Assembly: GCA_902514625.1 (NCBI GenBank)
Contig: CABXRK010000004.1
Span: forward strand, 1 to 61,294
Source of the DNA: an uncultured Bacteroidota bacterium
GTDB lineage: Bacteria; Bacteroidota; Bacteroidia; Flavobacteriales; Flavobacteriaceae
Length of the DNA: 61,294 nucleotides
Direction of reading: 5' to 3'
Shown here: positions 30,901 through 42,399 of the stretch, one piece after another
Numbering within the stretch: position 1 is the stretch's first letter
Layout: each line of letters opens with the position of its first letter
Translations under genes and position numbers: made by a program
Notes under the pieces: model-generated
The model's input: the letters and a program-made list of their open reading frames with translations, nothing else
Told to the model about the DNA's origin: nothing
The model's database searches: none

Positions 30901-32265
30901 CTGAAAAGCTTGAATACCCAATCTATGCAATGTAGGAGCTCTATTTAATAAAACTGGATGACCCTTTAATACATTTTCTAATATATCCCAAACAACTGGT
31001 TCTCTTCTATCAATAATTTTCTTTGCTGATTTAACAGTTTTAACAATACCTCTTTCAATTAATTTTCTAATTACAAAAGGTTTGTAAAGCTCTGCTGCCA
31101 TCCCTTTAGGAAGTCCACATTCATACAATCTTAATGTAGGGCCAACTACGATTACAGACCTAGCAGAATAATCAACTCTTTTACCTAAAAGATTTTGTCT
31201 AAAACGGCCTTGTTTCCCTTTTAAAGAATCGGAAAGAGATTTTAAAGGTCTATTTGAATCTGTTTTCACTGCAGAAGACTTACGAGTATTATCGAATAAA
31301 GAATCTACAGATTCCTGAAGCATCCTTTTTTCATTTCTAAGGATTACCTCAGGTGCTTTTATTTCTACTAATCTTTTTAATCTATTATTTCTAATAATAA
31401 CTCTTCTATATAAATCATTTAAATCAGATGTAGCAAATCTTCCACCATCAAGAGGAACCAATGGCCTTAATTCAGGAGGAATTACAGGAATTGCTTTCAT
31501 TATCATCCATTCAGGTAAATTTTCTTTTCTTTCGTTAGCTTCTCTAAAAGCTTCAACTACTTGAAGTCTTTTAAGAGCTTCCGTTTTTCTTTGTTTAGAT
31601 GTTTCATTATTAGCCTTATGGCGAAGCTCATAAGACAAAGCTTTTAAATCAATTCTTGATAATAATTCTATTAAACATTCTGCTCCCATTTTAGCAATAA
31701 ACTTATTTGGATCTGAATCTTCAAGAAATTGATTATCAGAAGGTAATTTTTCTAATATATTTAAATATTCTTCCTCTGTAAGAAAATCCATTTTTTGAAT
31801 TGGATCACCCTCAGAATTTGTTGAATTTCCAGGTTGAATAACTACGTATCTTTCATAATAGATTATCATGTCTAACTTTTTAGATGGTAGACCTAATAAA
31901 TATCCTATTTTGTTAGGAAGCGACCTAAAATACCAAATATGAGCAACAGGGACAACTAAACTTATGTGTCCAACCCTATCTCTTCTAACTTTTTTTTCAG
32001 TTACCTCTACACCACACCTATCACATACAATTCCTTTGTATCTAATCCTTTTATACTTTCCGCAAGCACATTCGTAATCTTTAACAGGACCAAAAATACG
32101 TTCACAAAAAAGACCATCTCTTTCAGGTTTATGAGTTCTATAATTAATTGTTTCTGGTTTTAATACTTCACCTCTTGAACTTCCAAGAATAACTTCTGGT
32201 GAAGATAAACCTATTGTTATTTTATCAAATTTTTTTTGGGTAACTATTTCGTTATTTCTAATCAT
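27958..32265 (-). CDS. rpoC: RNA polymerase subunit beta'
   Basis: The 1435-residue catalytic subunit. The catalytic metal motif [12 protein letters not shown] is intact. The N-terminal zinc site is [13 protein letters not shown] with CDRCGVEV; the second zinc site reads [15 protein letters not shown]. The C-terminal trigger-loop and jaw regions are complete, and the length is normal for Bacteroidota. It lies 42 nt after rpoB and overlaps the DUF3467 gene by 8 nt. Confidence 0.98.
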   Translation of the reverse strand: MIRNNEIVTQKKFDKITIGLSSPEVILGSSRGEVLKPETINYRTHKPERDGLFCERIFGPVKDYECACGKYKRIRYKGIVCDRCGVEVTEKKVRRDRVGHISLVVPVAHIWYFRSLPNKIGYLLGLPSKKLDMIIYYERYVVIQPGNSTNSEGDPIQKMDFLTEEEYLNILEKLPSDNQFLEDSDPNKFIAKMGAECLIELLSRIDLKALSYELRHKANNETSKQRKTEALKRLQVVEAFREANERKENLPEWMIMKAIPVIPPELRPLVPLDGGRFATSDLNDLYRRVIIRNNRLKRLVEIKAPEVILRNEKRMLQESVDSLFDNTRKSSAVKTDSNRPLKSLSDSLKGKQGRFRQNLLGKRVDYSARSVIVVGPTLRLYECGLPKGMAAELYKPFVIRKLIERGIVKTVKSAKKIIDRREPVVWDILENVLKGHPVLLNRAPTLHRLGIQAFQPKLIEGKAIQLHPLVCTAFNADFDGDQMAVHLPLGPEAILESQLLMLASHNILNPANGAPVTVPSQDMVLGLYYMTKERKSIDSNKVLGEGLTFYSTEEVHIAYNENKVELNASIKIRIKVYDAAGKFEYKIIDTTVGRVLFNEVVPEKAGFFNEVLTKKTLREIIGKILKFTSVPETADFLDKIKDMGYGFAFKGGLSFSLGDIIIPPEKKSLIDDANIKVDGILGNYNMGLITNNERYNQIIDVWTSTNSHLTSLSMKRISEDEQGFNSVFMMLDSGARGSKEQIRQLTGMRGLMAKPKKSNAGGGEIIENPILSNFKEGLSILEYFISTHGARKGLADTALKTADAGYLTRRLVDVSQDVIINIEDCGTLRGLEVKALKKNEEIVESLSDRIKGRVSLYDIINPMDKKLYVEAGDEISDEIASIIEDSLIDSVQVRSPLTCEAKKGVCVKCYGRNLSNNKMVQKGEAVGVVAAQSIGEPGTQLTLRTFHVGGVAGNVSEENQIVAKFDGRVEIDDLKVVDSKDNEGKKIKIVISRTTEIRLVDQKTKAILSTNNIPYGSSLFIENGDIVKRDEVICQWDPFNGVVVSEFSGKVVYENIEQGITYQVEIDEQTGFKEKVISESRNKKIIPTLIIEDNKGNILRSYNLPVGAHLMVDDNQKIKQGTILVKIPRKSAKSGDITGGLPRVTELFEARNPSNPSVVSEIDGVVSFGKIKRGNREIIVESKFGDIKKYLVKLSNQILVQENDFIKAGMPLSDGSISPVDILKIKGPAAVQQYLVNEVQEVYRLQGVKINDKHFEVVVRQMMRKVRIIDPGDTIFLENQLIHRYDFMHENDNLYGKKVIEEIGDSENFSPGQVISSRQLRDENSILKQKGKSEVKARDAEPATATPELQGITRASLQTKSFISAASFQETTKVLNEAAVNGKVDFLEGLKENVIVGHKIPAGTGLREYDNIIVGSKDEYTSLLIGEQELNYTDD

Positions 32266-32307
32266 AACTTTTTAAAGTAATTAAATTTTATTAATTTTTT
32301 CTATAAC

Positions 32308-35300
32308 TTATTCTTCTAATCTAATATCAAGTCCAAGTCCTCTTAACTCATGCATTAATACATTGAAGGATTCCGGAAGTCCTGCTTCAGGAAGTGAATC
32401 TCCTTTAACAATTGATTCATATGATTTAGCTCTTCCTACGACATCATCAGACTTGACAGTAAGAATCTCTTGTAAAGTGCTTGATGCACCATAAGCTTCT
32501 AGGGCCCAAACTTCCATTTCTCCAAATCTTTGCCCACCAAATTGAGCTTTTCCTCCCAATGGTTGTTGAGTAATTAATGAATAAGGGCCAATAGATCTTG
32601 AGTGCATTTTATCATCAACCATGTGCCCTAATTTCAACATATATATAACTCCAACAGTAGCAGCCTGATCAAAACGTTCACCAGTACCACCATCATAAAG
32701 ATAAGTATGACCATAGCGAGGTATTTTAGCTTTATCTGTTAATTCATCAATTTGATCAGAACTAGCCCCATCAAATATTGGAGTAGAATACTTCTCTCCT
32801 AATTTTTGACCTGCCCAACCTAAAACAGTCTCGTAGATTTGCCCAATATTCATTCTAGAAGGAACTCCAAGAGGGTTTAAAACAATATCCACTGGTGTAC
32901 CATCTTCTAAAAATGGCATTTCTTCTTGCCTTACTATTCGAGCAACAATACCTTTATTTCCATGACGACCAGCCATTTTATCTCCCACTTTAAGTTTTCT
33001 TTTTTTAGCTATATAAACTTTAGCTAATCTTTTTATTCCAGCAGGCAATTCATCTCCAACACTAATTGTAAACCTTTCTCTACGAAATGAACCTTGAATA
33101 TCATTTTCTTTGATTTTATAATTATGAATCAAATCCCCAATTAATCTGTTAGTTTCATTACTTATTGTCCAACTTCCTTTAGTTAAATGAGAATAATCTT
33201 CAACATTAGACAACATTTTTAGAGTGTATTTTTTTCCTTTTGGAAGAACTTCTTCCCCAAGATCATTTTCCACACCCTGACATGTTTTACCATTTACAAT
33301 CGTAAATAATTTTTCAACCAAAATCGATTTTAATTCATCAAATTTTTTATTATAAATAGAATCTAATTCTTCTAGTTCTTGTTTATCTTGATTTCTTTTT
33401 CTTTTATCTTTAATCGATCTAGTAAAAAGTTTCTTATCAATCACTATACCATGAAGAGATGGTGGAGCCTTCAAAGAAGCATCCTTAACATCCCCTGCTT
33501 TATCTCCAAAAATTGCTCTTAGAAGTTTTTCTTCTGGAGTTGGATCAGACTCTCCTTTTGGAGTTATCTTTCCAATTAAAATATCACCTGGATTCACTTC
33601 AGCTCCAATTCTAATCATTCCAAATTCATCAAGATCTTTTGTTGCCTCTTCACTAACATTTGGGATATCATCTGTTAACTCTTCAGATCCAAGTTTAGTA
33701 TCCCTAACATCTAAAGAATATTCATCAATATGAATAGAAGTAAAAACATCATCTCTAACAACTTTTTCAGAAATAACAATAGCATCCTCAAAATTATATC
33801 CTTTCCATGGCATAAAAGCGACTTTTAAATTTCGTCCTAAAGCTAACTCACCTTCATGAGTTGCATAACCTTCAGATAAAATCTGGCCTTTAGTTACTTT
33901 ATCACCTTTTTTAACAAGAGGCTTGAGATTTATACAAGTACCTTGATTAGTCTTCCTAAATTTTATTAAATCATATTTTTTACTTTCATCCTCAAATCCT
34001 ACTAATTTTTCAGTTTCAGAAAAATTATATTTTATTATTATTTTTTTTGAATCAACATATTCAACAATTCCATCCCCTTCAGCATTAATTAAAACTCTTG
34101 AATCAGATGCAACTTGCAATTCCAATCCAGTTCCTACTATAGGAGCTTCAGGCTTTAAAAGAGGCACAGCTTGTCGCATCATATTTGAACCCATTAGAGC
34201 TCTATTTGCATCATCATGTTCTAAAAATGGAATTAATGAAGCAGAAATTGACGCAATTTGATTTGGTGCTACATCTGTATAATTAATAGATTTAGAGTCA
34301 ACAACTGGAAAATCTCCTTCTTCTCTAGCAATAATTTTCTTTCCTTTTATTTTTCCATTTTCATCAAATGGAATATTTGCCTGAGCAATTAATTTATTTT
34401 CTTCCTCTTCAGCAGTAAGGTAAACAGTCTCATTTAAATTAATTTTTCCATTCAAAACTTTTCTATATGGTGTCTCAATAAAACCTAAATTATTTACTTT
34501 AGCATAAACACTTAATGAAGAAATCAAACCAATATTTGGTCCTTCAGGAGTCTCAATAGGACATAACCTACCATAGTGAGTATAATGAACATCTCTAACT
34601 TCAAAGCCAGCCCTTTCTCTTGATAATCCCCCAGGTCCAAGGGCAGATAATCTTCTTTTGTGAGTTATTTCAGCTAAAGGATTAGTCGCATCCATAAATT
34701 GAGATAATTGATTTGTTCCAAAAAAAGTATTAATAACAGAGGATAGGGTTTTTGCATTAATTAAATCTATAGGAGTAAAAACTTCATTATCTCTAACATT
34801 CATTCTTTCTCTTATTGTTCTAGCCATTCTAGCAAGTCCTACACCAAATTGAGATGACAATTGTTCTCCTACAGTTCTAACCCTTCTATTTGATAAATGA
34901 TCAATATCATCTATTTCAGCTTTAGAATTAACTAATTCAATTAAATATTTGACAATAGTAATAATATCTTGTTTAGTTAAAATTTGCTTGTCCATTTCAA
35001 CATCATTACCTAATTTCTTATTCATCCTATAACGCCCAACTTCTCCTAAATTATAACGTTGATCAGAAAAGAATAATTTATCTATAATACCTCTTGCCGT
35101 TTCTTCATCAGGTGGCTCAGCATTTCTCAATTGTCGATATATATGTTCAACAGCCTCTTTTTCAGAATTTGTAGGATCTTTTTGAAGTGTATTATGAATA
35201 ATGGCAAAATCTGACATATGAGCATCTTCCTTATGCAATAAAATTGTTTTAATATTAGATTCGAGTATAAGTTTAATGTGATCCTTCTCAATTAGAGTAT

Positions 35301-36117
35301 CTCTATCAATTATAATTTCATTTCTCTCAATTGATATTACCTCTCCTGTATCTTCATCAACAAAATCTTCATGCCAAGTATTTAAAACTCTTGCAGCTAG
35401 TTTTCTTCCTAACACTTTTTTAATTCCCGTTTTTGTTACTTTAACTTCTTCTGCTAAATCAAATATTTCAAGAATATCCTTATCCCTTTCATATCCAATA
35501 GCCCTAAATAAGGTGGTAACAGGTAATTTTTTCTTTCTATCAATATAAGCATACATGACATTATTTATATCAGTAGCAAACTCAATCCAAGATCCCTTAA
35601 AGGGAATAACTCTTGCTGAATAAAGTTTTGTGCCATTTGCATGAAATGATTGTCCGAAAAATACTCCTGGAGATCGGTGTAATTGAGAAACTACAATTCG
35701 CTCTGCACCATTAATTACGAATGTACCACTAGGAGTCATATAAGGAATTGTTCCAAGAAAAACATCCTGAACAATAGTCTCAAAGTCTTCGTGATCTGCG
35801 TCAGTACAATATAATTTTAATCTTGCTTTTAAAGGAACTGAGTAAGTTAATCCTCTTTCTATACATTCCTGAATAGAATACCTAGGTGGATCTATAAAAT
35901 AATCAATAAACTCTAGTATAAATTGATTTCTGGTATCAGTAATAGGAAAATTCTCCTTAAAGGTATTAAACAACCCTTCCTCAGCTCTCTCATCAGATTT
36001 TGTTTCTAATTGAAAAAAATCTTGGAAAGATTTAATCTGTATATCTAAAAAGTCGGGATAATTGGGTTTCTCTTTTGATGTAGAAAAATTGATTCTGTTC
36101 GATATTGAATTTGACAT
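32308..36117 (-). CDS. rpoB: RNA polymerase subunit beta
   Basis: The 1269-residue beta subunit. The rifampicin-binding region ([32 protein letters not shown]) reads wild type by eye. [12 protein letters not shown] and the C-terminal [18 protein letters not shown] region are present. The 113-nt gap before it, toward rplL, contains a perfect 30-bp palindrome that may attenuate or process the mRNA. Confidence 0.98.
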   Translation of the reverse strand: MSNSISNRINFSTSKEKPNYPDFLDIQIKSFQDFFQLETKSDERAEEGLFNTFKENFPITDTRNQFILEFIDYFIDPPRYSIQECIERGLTYSVPLKARLKLYCTDADHEDFETIVQDVFLGTIPYMTPSGTFVINGAERIVVSQLHRSPGVFFGQSFHANGTKLYSARVIPFKGSWIEFATDINNVMYAYIDRKKKLPVTTLFRAIGYERDKDILEIFDLAEEVKVTKTGIKKVLGRKLAARVLNTWHEDFVDEDTGEVISIERNEIIIDRDTLIEKDHIKLILESNIKTILLHKEDAHMSDFAIIHNTLQKDPTNSEKEAVEHIYRQLRNAEPPDEETARGIIDKLFFSDQRYNLGEVGRYRMNKKLGNDVEMDKQILTKQDIITIVKYLIELVNSKAEIDDIDHLSNRRVRTVGEQLSSQFGVGLARMARTIRERMNVRDNEVFTPIDLINAKTLSSVINTFFGTNQLSQFMDATNPLAEITHKRRLSALGPGGLSRERAGFEVRDVHYTHYGRLCPIETPEGPNIGLISSLSVYAKVNNLGFIETPYRKVLNGKINLNETVYLTAEEEENKLIAQANIPFDENGKIKGKKIIAREEGDFPVVDSKSINYTDVAPNQIASISASLIPFLEHDDANRALMGSNMMRQAVPLLKPEAPIVGTGLELQVASDSRVLINAEGDGIVEYVDSKKIIIKYNFSETEKLVGFEDESKKYDLIKFRKTNQGTCINLKPLVKKGDKVTKGQILSEGYATHEGELALGRNLKVAFMPWKGYNFEDAIVISEKVVRDDVFTSIHIDEYSLDVRDTKLGSEELTDDIPNVSEEATKDLDEFGMIRIGAEVNPGDILIGKITPKGESDPTPEEKLLRAIFGDKAGDVKDASLKAPPSLHGIVIDKKLFTRSIKDKRKRNQDKQELEELDSIYNKKFDELKSILVEKLFTIVNGKTCQGVENDLGEEVLPKGKKYTLKMLSNVEDYSHLTKGSWTISNETNRLIGDLIHNYKIKENDIQGSFRRERFTISVGDELPAGIKRLAKVYIAKKRKLKVGDKMAGRHGNKGIVARIVRQEEMPFLEDGTPVDIVLNPLGVPSRMNIGQIYETVLGWAGQKLGEKYSTPIFDGASSDQIDELTDKAKIPRYGHTYLYDGGTGERFDQAATVGVIYMLKLGHMVDDKMHSRSIGPYSLITQQPLGGKAQFGGQRFGEMEVWALEAYGASSTLQEILTVKSDDVVGRAKSYESIVKGDSLPEAGLPESFNVLMHELRGLGLDIRLEE

Positions 36118-36181
36118 GTTATATTAAATTAGTAATTTATTTTAATGAACTTAAATGATTTTTGAGTGAATAAAACAGAAC

Positions 36182-36211
36182 GGTTTAGAGTGATTATAAT
36201 CACTCTAAACC
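36182..36211. promoter_or_regulatory. Perfect 30-bp palindrome between rplL and rpoB
   Basis: A perfect inverted repeat of 15 bp with no spacer (half-site GGTTTAGAGTGATTA). In the RNA it would form a long stem, with the central bases opening as a small loop. On the transcribed strand only a weak T-rich run follows (GTTCTGTTTTAT). It fits a partial terminator or RNase site that sets the ratio of L7/L12 to RNA polymerase, as known between rplL and rpoB in E. coli. Confidence 0.7.
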
Positions 36212-36230
36212 TAAGCAATAAAACTTAAAA

Positions 36231-36608
36231 CTATTTTAATTCAACTTCTGCTCCAGCCTCTTCTAAAGATTTTTTCATACTTTCTGCTTCATCTTTAGAA
36301 ACACCTTCCTTTATTGGGCTTGGCGCATTATCAACAAGATCTTTTGACTCTTTAAGGCCAAGACCTGTAAGTTCTTTTACTAATTTAACAACAGCCAATT
36401 TTGAACCTCCGGCTGCAGATAAAATTACATCAAATTCAGATTTTTGCTCTGAATCAGCTTCGTCTGATCCAGAAGAAGGTCCAGCTACAGCAACAGCTGC
36501 TGCTGCTGGTTCAATACCATAATCATTTTTTAAAATATCAGCTAATTCATTAACTTCTTTAACTGATAAGTTAACTAACTTTTCTGCGAATTCTTTTAAA
36601 TCTGCCAT
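36231..36608 (-). CDS. rplL: 50S ribosomal protein bL12 (L7/L12)
   Basis: 125 residues: N-terminal dimerisation domain ([20 protein letters not shown]), an alanine-rich hinge with an acidic stretch ([20 protein letters not shown]) and the factor-binding C-terminal domain ([28 protein letters not shown]). It forms the stalk that recruits translation GTPases. It lies 60 nt after rplJ. Confidence 0.97.
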   Translation of the reverse strand: MADLKEFAEKLVNLSVKEVNELADILKNDYGIEPAAAAVAVAGPSSGSDEADSEQKSEFDVILSAAGGSKLAVVKLVKELTGLGLKESKDLVDNAPSPIKEGVSKDEAESMKKSLEEAGAEVELK

Positions 36609-36668
36609 TTTCTAGTGTTTGAATTTTAAATATTAATTAATTGTTTTCATAAATTTATTCTCAGACAT

Positions 36669-37184
36669 TTAACGATCTGAAAGTGTTTTCAATATACCTG
36701 ATAATTGATTTCCACTCGATTTAAGAGCAGAAATTACATTTTTAGCAGGTGATTGAAGTAAGGAAATTATATCTCCTATAAGTTCCTCTTTTGATTTAAT
36801 AGAAACCAAACTATCAATTTGATTATCACCTAAGTAAATAGATTCCTCAACATAAGCTCCCTTAAGTATTGGTTTTTCATGTTTTCTTCTAAAGTTTTTA
36901 ATAACCTTTGCAGGTGCATTACCAACATTAGAAAACATTAAAGATGTATTACCTTTTAATACATCTTTAAATTCACTGAAATCTTTTTCACAAGATTCCA
37001 TAGCTCTTTCCAAAAGAGTGTTTTTGACAACAGACAATCTAATGCCAGCATTAAAACATGCTCTTCTCAATTCAGAAGTATTTTTAGAATTTAAACCAGC
37101 AATATCAGTAAAATAAAGCACTTTTGACTCAACCAAGTCATTAGCTAATTTATTAACCACTTCTGTTTTTTGTTCTTTAGTCAT
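36669..37184 (-). CDS. rplJ: 50S ribosomal protein uL10
   Basis: 171 residues with the uL10 pattern (VLYFTDIAGLNSKNTSELRR, LSVVKNTLLERAM). The C-terminal helix that binds L7/L12 dimers follows. It lies between rplA and rplL; uL10 commonly represses its own operon by binding the leader RNA, but no leader structure was resolved here. Confidence 0.96.
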   Translation of the reverse strand: MTKEQKTEVVNKLANDLVESKVLYFTDIAGLNSKNTSELRRACFNAGIRLSVVKNTLLERAMESCEKDFSEFKDVLKGNTSLMFSNVGNAPAKVIKNFRRKHEKPILKGAYVEESIYLGDNQIDSLVSIKSKEELIGDIISLLQSPAKNVISALKSSGNQLSGILKTLSDR

Positions 37185-37201
37185 TTACTCAATTATTTTA
37201 T

Positions 37202-37891
37202 TTATACTAAATTAGTATCAACAGCAATACCATAACTCATAGTACTTGACATAGAAATACTTTTAAGATAACTACCTTTAGTACTTGTTGGTTTTAATTT
37301 AATAACTGTTTTGATTAGTTCATCAGCATTTTCAAAAATTTTATCAGCAGAAAATGAAGCCTTAGCAATCGAGGAATGAATTATTCCATCTTTATCTACT
37401 TTAAAATCAATTTTACCACTCTTAATATCACTTATAGCTTTTTTAATATCCATCGTAACTGTACCGGTTTTAGGATTTGGCATTAATCCTCTAGGACCAA
37501 GAATTTTACCTAATGATCCTATTTTAGCCATTAAAGTTGGCATAGTTACAATTACATCTACGTCAGTCCATCCATCTTTAATTTTTTGTAAAAATTGATC
37601 TAAACCAATAAAATCCGCTCCACCTTCTTTTGCTTCATCTTCTTTATCTGGAGTCACTAATGCTAAAACTTTAACATTTTTACCTGTTCCATGAGGAAGT
37701 CTTACAATTCCTCTAACCATTTCATTAGCTTTTTTTGGATCTACTCCTAATCGAATAGCAAGATCAACAGATGCATCAAAATTAACCTTTGTAATTTCTT
37801 TAACTAATGAAGATGCTTCATTGAGAGAATATAACTTATTCTGATCTACCTTTGACATTAATTCCTTTTGTTTTTTTGTAAGTTTACCCAT
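37202..37891 (-). CDS. rplA: 50S ribosomal protein uL1
   Basis: 229 residues with [32 protein letters not shown] and the loop [15 protein letters not shown], all canonical uL1. It is the mobile L1-stalk protein near the E site. It starts 8 nt after rplK. Confidence 0.97.
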   Translation of the reverse strand: MGKLTKKQKELMSKVDQNKLYSLNEASSLVKEITKVNFDASVDLAIRLGVDPKKANEMVRGIVRLPHGTGKNVKVLALVTPDKEDEAKEGGADFIGLDQFLQKIKDGWTDVDVIVTMPTLMAKIGSLGKILGPRGLMPNPKTGTVTMDIKKAISDIKSGKIDFKVDKDGIIHSSIAKASFSADKIFENADELIKTVIKLKPTSTKGSYLKSISMSSTMSYGIAVDTNLV

Positions 37892-37899
37892 TTCAATTT

Positions 37900-38343
37900 T
37901 TAATTATTATCAGGAAACTTTCCTGAAACTTTAAACCCCATAGATCTAGCTGTACCTGCAACCATTTTCATAGCTGACTCTATTTTAAAAGCATTTAAAT
38001 CTTGCATTTTATCTTCAGCTATTTTTTTTATTTGTTCCCAAGTAACTGAAGCTACTTTATTTCTATTAGGTTCTCCAGAACCTTTTTTTGTTTTGGCTGC
38101 TTCCATTAACTGAACAGCTGCAGGAGGAGTCTTAATTATAAAATCAAAAGATTTATCTTGATAAACAGATATAACAACTGGAAGTAATTTTCCAGGCTTA
38201 TCTTGTGTTCTCGCGTTAAATTGTTTACAAAATTCCATAATATTCACACCAGCAGCACCCAACGCTGGACCAACCGGAGGAGAAGGATTAGCAGCTCCAC
38301 CTCTAACTTGCACTTTTAAAACCTTTTCGACTTGTTTAGCCAT
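37900..38343 (-). CDS. rplK: 50S ribosomal protein uL11
   Basis: 147 residues; the N-terminal proline-rich domain ([19 protein letters not shown]) and the C-terminal RNA-binding domain ([10 protein letters not shown]) are intact. It forms the thiostrepton/GTPase-centre region with 23S rRNA. It is 36 nt after nusG. Confidence 0.97.
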   Translation of the reverse strand: MAKQVEKVLKVQVRGGAANPSPPVGPALGAAGVNIMEFCKQFNARTQDKPGKLLPVVISVYQDKSFDFIIKTPPAAVQLMEAAKTKKGSGEPNRNKVASVTWEQIKKIAEDKMQDLNAFKIESAMKMVAGTARSMGFKVSGKFPDNN

Positions 38344-38379
38344 TTTTATTTTTTAAATTAAAAAATTATAATATAAATT

Positions 38380-38931
38380 TTATATTTTTTCAACTTGCAT
38401 ATAGCTTAATTCTAATGGTGTTTTTCTACCAAAAATCTTAACCATTACCTCAAGCTTTCTTTTTTCCTCATTAATATTTTCAATATTACCAGTAAATCCA
38501 TTAAATGGACCGTCAATGACTTTAATAGTCTCTCCAATAATAAAAGGAATAACTGCATGTTCTTTATTTAAAGCTAATTCATCAACCTTACCAAGCATTC
38601 TATTTACCTCTGATTTTCTTAAAGGAATAGGTTCACCCCTTTTAGTTTCTCCTAAGAATCCAATAACATTTGTAACAGATTTTATAATGTGAGGGATTTC
38701 TCCTATTAAGTTTGCCTTTATCATTATATATCCAGGAAAATAAACTTTCTCTTTACTAACCTTTTTGCCATTACGAATTTGAATAACTTTTTCAGTAGGA
38801 ACAAGAATATCCTCTATATAACTTTCAAAACCAAGTCTAGTTATTTCTGACATAATATAATCTTTTATCTTTGATTCTTTCCCGCTAACAGCCCTAATTA
38901 CATACCATTTTTTTTCAGTAGTTTCAACCAT
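38380..38931 (-). CDS. nusG: Transcription antitermination factor NusG
   Basis: 183 residues. The NGN domain begins KKWYVIRAVSGKESKIKDYI and includes KVYFPGYIMIKANL. A linker and the KOW domain (VIDGPFNGFTGNIENINEEK) follow. It binds the RNA polymerase clamp and couples transcription to Rho or the ribosome. It is 3 nt after secE. Confidence 0.96.
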   Translation of the reverse strand: MVETTEKKWYVIRAVSGKESKIKDYIMSEITRLGFESYIEDILVPTEKVIQIRNGKKVSKEKVYFPGYIMIKANLIGEIPHIIKSVTNVIGFLGETKRGEPIPLRKSEVNRMLGKVDELALNKEHAVIPFIIGETIKVIDGPFNGFTGNIENINEEKRKLEVMVKIFGRKTPLELSYMQVEKI

Positions 38932-38934
38932 AAA

Positions 38935-39129
38935 TCAATTAATTAATTTAAAATAAATAGTAATAATTCTTGACAAAACCGTGTCTGCTCCCCAAATAGC
39001 AAGTGAAAAAAGCAAAGAAAAAACGAGAACTACAATAGTTAATCTTTGAAGTTCAGCAATAGGGGTCCAGGAAACATTATTTTTTAACTCTTCAAAAGAT
39101 TCTTTAATATAATTTATAACTGTAGACAT
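38935..39129 (-). CDS. secE: Preprotein translocase subunit SecE
   Basis: 64 residues with a short amphipathic region (YIKESFEELKNNVSW), the conserved TPIAELQRLTIVV and a single transmembrane segment. This is the short single-span SecE of most bacteria. It sits between tRNA-Trp and nusG, as in other Bacteroidota. Confidence 0.95.
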   Translation of the reverse strand: MSTVINYIKESFEELKNNVSWTPIAELQRLTIVVLVFSLLFSLAIWGADTVLSRIITIYFKLIN

Positions 39130-39154
39130 TCTCTTTTTATTATCTCATTTTAAG

Positions 39155-39227
39155 CACGGGTTGAGAGACTCGAACTCCCGACACCTGGTTTTGGAGACCA
39201 GTGCTCTACCAACTGAGCTAAACCCGT
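39155..39227 (-). tRNA. tRNA-Trp (CCA)
   Basis: A 73-nt cloverleaf with a 7-bp acceptor stem (ACGGGTT/AACCCGT), D arm GCTC..GAGC, anticodon loop CTCCAAA, a perfect T stem GGGAG/CTCTC apart from one wobble, and discriminator G. No CCA is encoded. It lies between tuf and secE, the usual flavobacterial place. Confidence 0.97.
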
Positions 39228-39284
39228 TTTTAGTTAAAAATAAGTCTCTAAACAAACCCTATTTAATAATTAAAAACTTCCTTC

Positions 39285-40472
39285 CTAGTCTAAAATTTTT
39301 GTGACCTGACCAGCTCCAACTGTTCTGCCACCTTCTCTAATAGCAAATCTCAAACCAACACTTAAGGCTATTGGCTGAATCAAATCTACATTAATTGTCA
39401 AATTATCTCCAGGCATAACCATTTCAACTCCACTTGGTAAATTTATATTTCCAGTTACATCAGTTGTCCTAACATAAAATTGTGGACGATAATTATTATG
39501 GAATGGAGTATGTCTCCCTCCTTCTTCTTTTTTCAAAATATAGACTTCAGCTTCAAATTTTGCATGTGGCTTGACAGACCCTGGCTTACAAATAACCATT
39601 CCTCTTTTAATATCTGTCTTTTCAATGCCTCTTAACAATATTCCTACATTATCTCCTGCCTCTCCTCTATCTAATATTTTTCTAAACATTTCTACACCAG
39701 TAACTGTAGAACTTAATTTTTCAGCACCCATACCAATTATATCAACAGTATCAGATGAATTAAAAACTCCCGTTTCAATTCTACCAGTAGCAACAGTACC
39801 ACGACCAGTAATTGAAAAAACATCTTCAACTGGCATAAGAGCATCCTTTTCAACATCACGTTTTGGTAATTCAATCCATGAATCTACTTCAGTCATTAAT
39901 TTCATAACTGTATCTACCCATTTTTGTTCTCCATTTAAAGCTCCCAATGCGGAACCAAGAACGCATGGAGTATTATCACCATCATAATCATAAAAAGAAA
40001 GTAATTCTCTGACTTCCATTTCAACTAATTCAAGAAGTTCATCATCATCAACCATGTCTGCCTTATTTAAGAAAACGACAAGGCGAGGAACACCAACTTG
40101 ACGGCCCAATAAAATATGCTCTCTAGTTTGAGGCATTGGTCCATCAGTAGCAGCTACTACTAGAATTGCACCATCCATTTGGGCAGCACCAGTAACCATG
40201 TTTTTAACATAATCGGCGTGACCTGGACAATCTACATGAGCATAATGACGTTTTTCAGTTTGATATTCAACATGTGATGTGTTAATGGTTATTCCACGTT
40301 CTTTTTCTTCAGGAGCATTATCAATTTGATCAAAGCTTTTTGCTTCAGAAAAACCCGCATCAGCAAGAACCTTTGTTATTGCTGCTGTGAGAGTAGTTTT
40401 ACCATGATCTACGTGACCTATAGTTCCAATATTTAAATGTGGTTTTGAGCGGTCAAAAGTTTCTTTAGCCAT
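39285..40472 (-). CDS. tuf: Elongation factor Tu
   Basis: 395 residues: [15 protein letters not shown], effector region [27 protein letters not shown] and NKADMVDD are intact, and domains 2 and 3 are complete. EF-Tu delivers aminoacyl-tRNA to the ribosome. Codon use is the most regular in the window. In related genomes a four-tRNA cluster precedes tuf directly; here that cluster lies 6.2 kb away and tuf has a TAAATTTG box of its own. Confidence 0.98.
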   Translation of the reverse strand: MAKETFDRSKPHLNIGTIGHVDHGKTTLTAAITKVLADAGFSEAKSFDQIDNAPEEKERGITINTSHVEYQTEKRHYAHVDCPGHADYVKNMVTGAAQMDGAILVVAATDGPMPQTREHILLGRQVGVPRLVVFLNKADMVDDDELLELVEMEVRELLSFYDYDGDNTPCVLGSALGALNGEQKWVDTVMKLMTEVDSWIELPKRDVEKDALMPVEDVFSITGRGTVATGRIETGVFNSSDTVDIIGMGAEKLSSTVTGVEMFRKILDRGEAGDNVGILLRGIEKTDIKRGMVICKPGSVKPHAKFEAEVYILKKEEGGRHTPFHNNYRPQFYVRTTDVTGNINLPSGVEMVMPGDNLTINVDLIQPIALSVGLRFAIREGGRTVGAGQVTKILD

Positions 40473-40506
40473 AATTGATTTATTTCGTTATTATTTTAAG
40501 AGCTTG

Positions 40507-40514
40507 CAAATTTA
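40507..40514 (-). promoter_or_regulatory. -7 box upstream of tuf
   Basis: TAAATTTG on the minus strand, 34 nt before the tuf ATG and identical to the -7 box of rpmB. A TTG occurs 24 nt further upstream, longer than the usual spacing. This promoter would start the tuf-secE-nusG-rpl-rpo block now that the tRNA cluster is displaced. Confidence 0.55.
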
Positions 40515-40632
40515 GAAAAAAAATTAATTAATACTTAACAATAATCATCTTTTTTTCATACTTAATGAACCTTATTTTATTATCAATTTTTATTTGTTAT
40601 TATTTTACTACATTGTATAAAAATTAAAAACC

Positions 40633-40986
40633 ATGAAAAAACTATTATTTATCTCAATATTTATAACTTCTTTCTTCTCTTTTTCACAAGATTTAACAGT
40701 AAATGGAATTCCTATTTCTGAATTGGATGCCCAATACATTAGAATAAATGCTGAAGTTAAATTGCTAAGACCATTTCAAGCTAAAATTTATGTTGACTAT
40801 GGACAAATTTCAAGGATAAAAGAAATAAAAAAAGGTTATGTCTTAGATGAAAATGGAAAGAAATTTGCCTTTAATGGAATTATGGGTGCAGTGAACCTTT
40901 TGATTGAAAACGGATATTTAATTGACCATGTTTATTACAATGGCGATGCTGAATCCGTCAACTATATTATGAAAAAGGTTAAATAA
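40633..40986 (+). CDS. Small exported protein of unknown function
   Basis: 117 residues. The signal peptide is MKKLLFISIFITSFFSFSQ, with a predicted cut after the last Ser or Gln, typical of flavobacteria. The mature part of about 98 residues has no Cys and no recognisable domain. It contains DLTVNGIPISELDAQYIRIN and a C-terminal block GAVNLLIENGYLIDHVY. It is divergent from tuf and lies within the region inserted between tuf and its tRNA cluster. It is followed by another small exported protein. Confidence 0.7.
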   Translation: MKKLLFISIFITSFFSFSQDLTVNGIPISELDAQYIRINAEVKLLRPFQAKIYVDYGQISRIKEIKKGYVLDENGKKFAFNGIMGAVNLLIENGYLIDHVYYNGDAESVNYIMKKVK

Positions 40987-41046
40987 GTAAGTTTTATATT
41001 TAATGTATATGAAATCAATCCATAATTTATTTATTAGTTATAAGCT

Positions 41047-41721
41047 ATGAAAAAATTTTCCATTTTATTTGTTCTATTTTTCCCTATTATAACATTATCT
41101 CAAGAACCTGTTGAAGATATTTATGGTTATGTAAAAGTTTATTCAATCGAAGGTAAATTACAAAACGAAATCCACAGTAATATTCTAGAATGGATTGGAG
41201 AAAATTTTAAATCTCCTCAAGAATCAATTCAATTTAATGAGAAAAATAAAATTATCGTTGACCGTGACTTCAAAATGAGTCCAAAACTAATTCAGACATC
41301 ACAAAACACAACAACAAACTATAGAGTATCATCTACAATGGTGTTTCTTATAAAAGAAAATAGATTTCGTTTAGAAATGAAATTAAAAGATATTTATTCT
41401 TTTGATGGAAAAAAGAGAGAGCCTAACTCAACATGGGATATAGCAAGCAACCAAGTTGATGAAAATTATATAGGAAATCTTTTATTGGATGGATTTTTAA
41501 ACGTAAAACAATTTCGTAGATACAATCTAAATTATAGATCTGATTTAAAAGGGGATGTTAAATCAAAAAAAGCTTCAAAATATGTTGATAAAGAAATTAA
41601 AAAAGGTATTTACTTAAAAAGAGTTACTAAAGTAGCCAATGAATTAAATGATGAAATCATTTCTGTCTTTAACTCTATTGAACAGCATTTTAAAAACAAT
41701 TCATCTAATGATGACTGGTAA
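41047..41721 (+). CDS. Exported DUF4468-like protein
   Basis: 224 residues with a signal peptide (MKKFSILFVLFFPIITLSQ). The region YVKVYSIEGKLQNEIHSNILEW..ENFKSPQESIQFNEKN resembles DUF4468, a Bacteroidota domain with a TBP-like fold. It continues to KLKDIYSF (about residue 125), followed by a Lys-rich C-terminal half. It is 60 nt after the previous gene, possibly cotranscribed. The function is unknown and the domain call is by eye. Confidence 0.65.
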   Translation: MKKFSILFVLFFPIITLSQEPVEDIYGYVKVYSIEGKLQNEIHSNILEWIGENFKSPQESIQFNEKNKIIVDRDFKMSPKLIQTSQNTTTNYRVSSTMVFLIKENRFRLEMKLKDIYSFDGKKREPNSTWDIASNQVDENYIGNLLLDGFLNVKQFRRYNLNYRSDLKGDVKSKKASKYVDKEIKKGIYLKRVTKVANELNDEIISVFNSIEQHFKNNSSNDDW

Positions 41722-41831
41722 AAAAATATTAATTCTCATATGAAATTTCTTTATTAATTTTTTCATTTTTGTTGATTTATTTTATCCACTTTAAATATAC
41801 AAGTTAAAATTTAAACTGAATTAATCTATTG

Positions 41832-42302
41832 TTAATCTAAGTTCCTGCTGTATCCACTTATTATTGGAAAATATTCAAACGGAGCTTTGATGCCAACTTT
41901 TTCAACAGTCCTATTATTAAAATTAATTAATCGATTTGTAAAACCTCCATAAACGGAAACTTTTTCAAGTGAAAAAAAAGTGAACGACTCATTTAAAAGT
42001 TCATTTCTTTTTCCTCCTGGCGATATATTTTTTGCAGTTATTATGTTTGCATCCTCATTTTTATATCTTTCTATCAAAACTAATTTATCACCAGAGATAT
42101 TATAAGTCCATCCCAATGTATTGGATTCAGTTTCATTTACAAATTCACTATACTTTTTCGTAAAAGTTTTGATTTCATCTTCTGATTTATTTTTATTTAT
42201 TCTCAACTCGACAACTACGGTTACCTCATTTGGAATATATTTTTTATCTGTAGAATTACATCCAATTGTTGCAAATGAAATCAATAATATCAATTTTTTC
42301 AT
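41832..42302 (-). CDS. Lipoprotein with an antibiotic-monooxygenase-like (dimeric ferredoxin-like) fold
   Basis: 156 residues. The lipobox TIGC (Cys15) makes it a probable lipoprotein. VTVVVELRIN, FTKKYSEFVNETESNTLGWTY and GDKLVLIERYKNEDANI follow the strand-helix-strand-strand pattern of ABM-like quinol monooxygenases. FFSLEKVSVYGGFTNRL would be the next helix and strand. Such proteins are usually cytoplasmic, so a lipid-anchored form is unusual. The fold call is by eye and no catalytic residue can be claimed. Confidence 0.55.
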   Translation of the reverse strand: MKKLILLISFATIGCNSTDKKYIPNEVTVVVELRINKNKSEDEIKTFTKKYSEFVNETESNTLGWTYNISGDKLVLIERYKNEDANIITAKNISPGGKRNELLNESFTFFSLEKVSVYGGFTNRLINFNNRTVEKVGIKAPFEYFPIISGYSRNLD

Positions 42303-42399
42303 TAATTATTTTTTTTTATTAAGCATAAGTAACTGAAATAAATTTTATTACAAAGTATTATTATAAAAGTCAAATACTTGGAATTACCTTTAAAAAGTA

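Noticed and set aside
36182-36211. Palindrome as an ordinary intrinsic terminator
   Set aside because: No strong T run follows directly on the transcribed strand, and rpoB downstream must be expressed; listed as a regulatory structure instead.
39571-39987. 138-codon plus-strand open frame inside tuf
   Set aside because: Antisense shadow of a highly conserved gene with strong codon bias.
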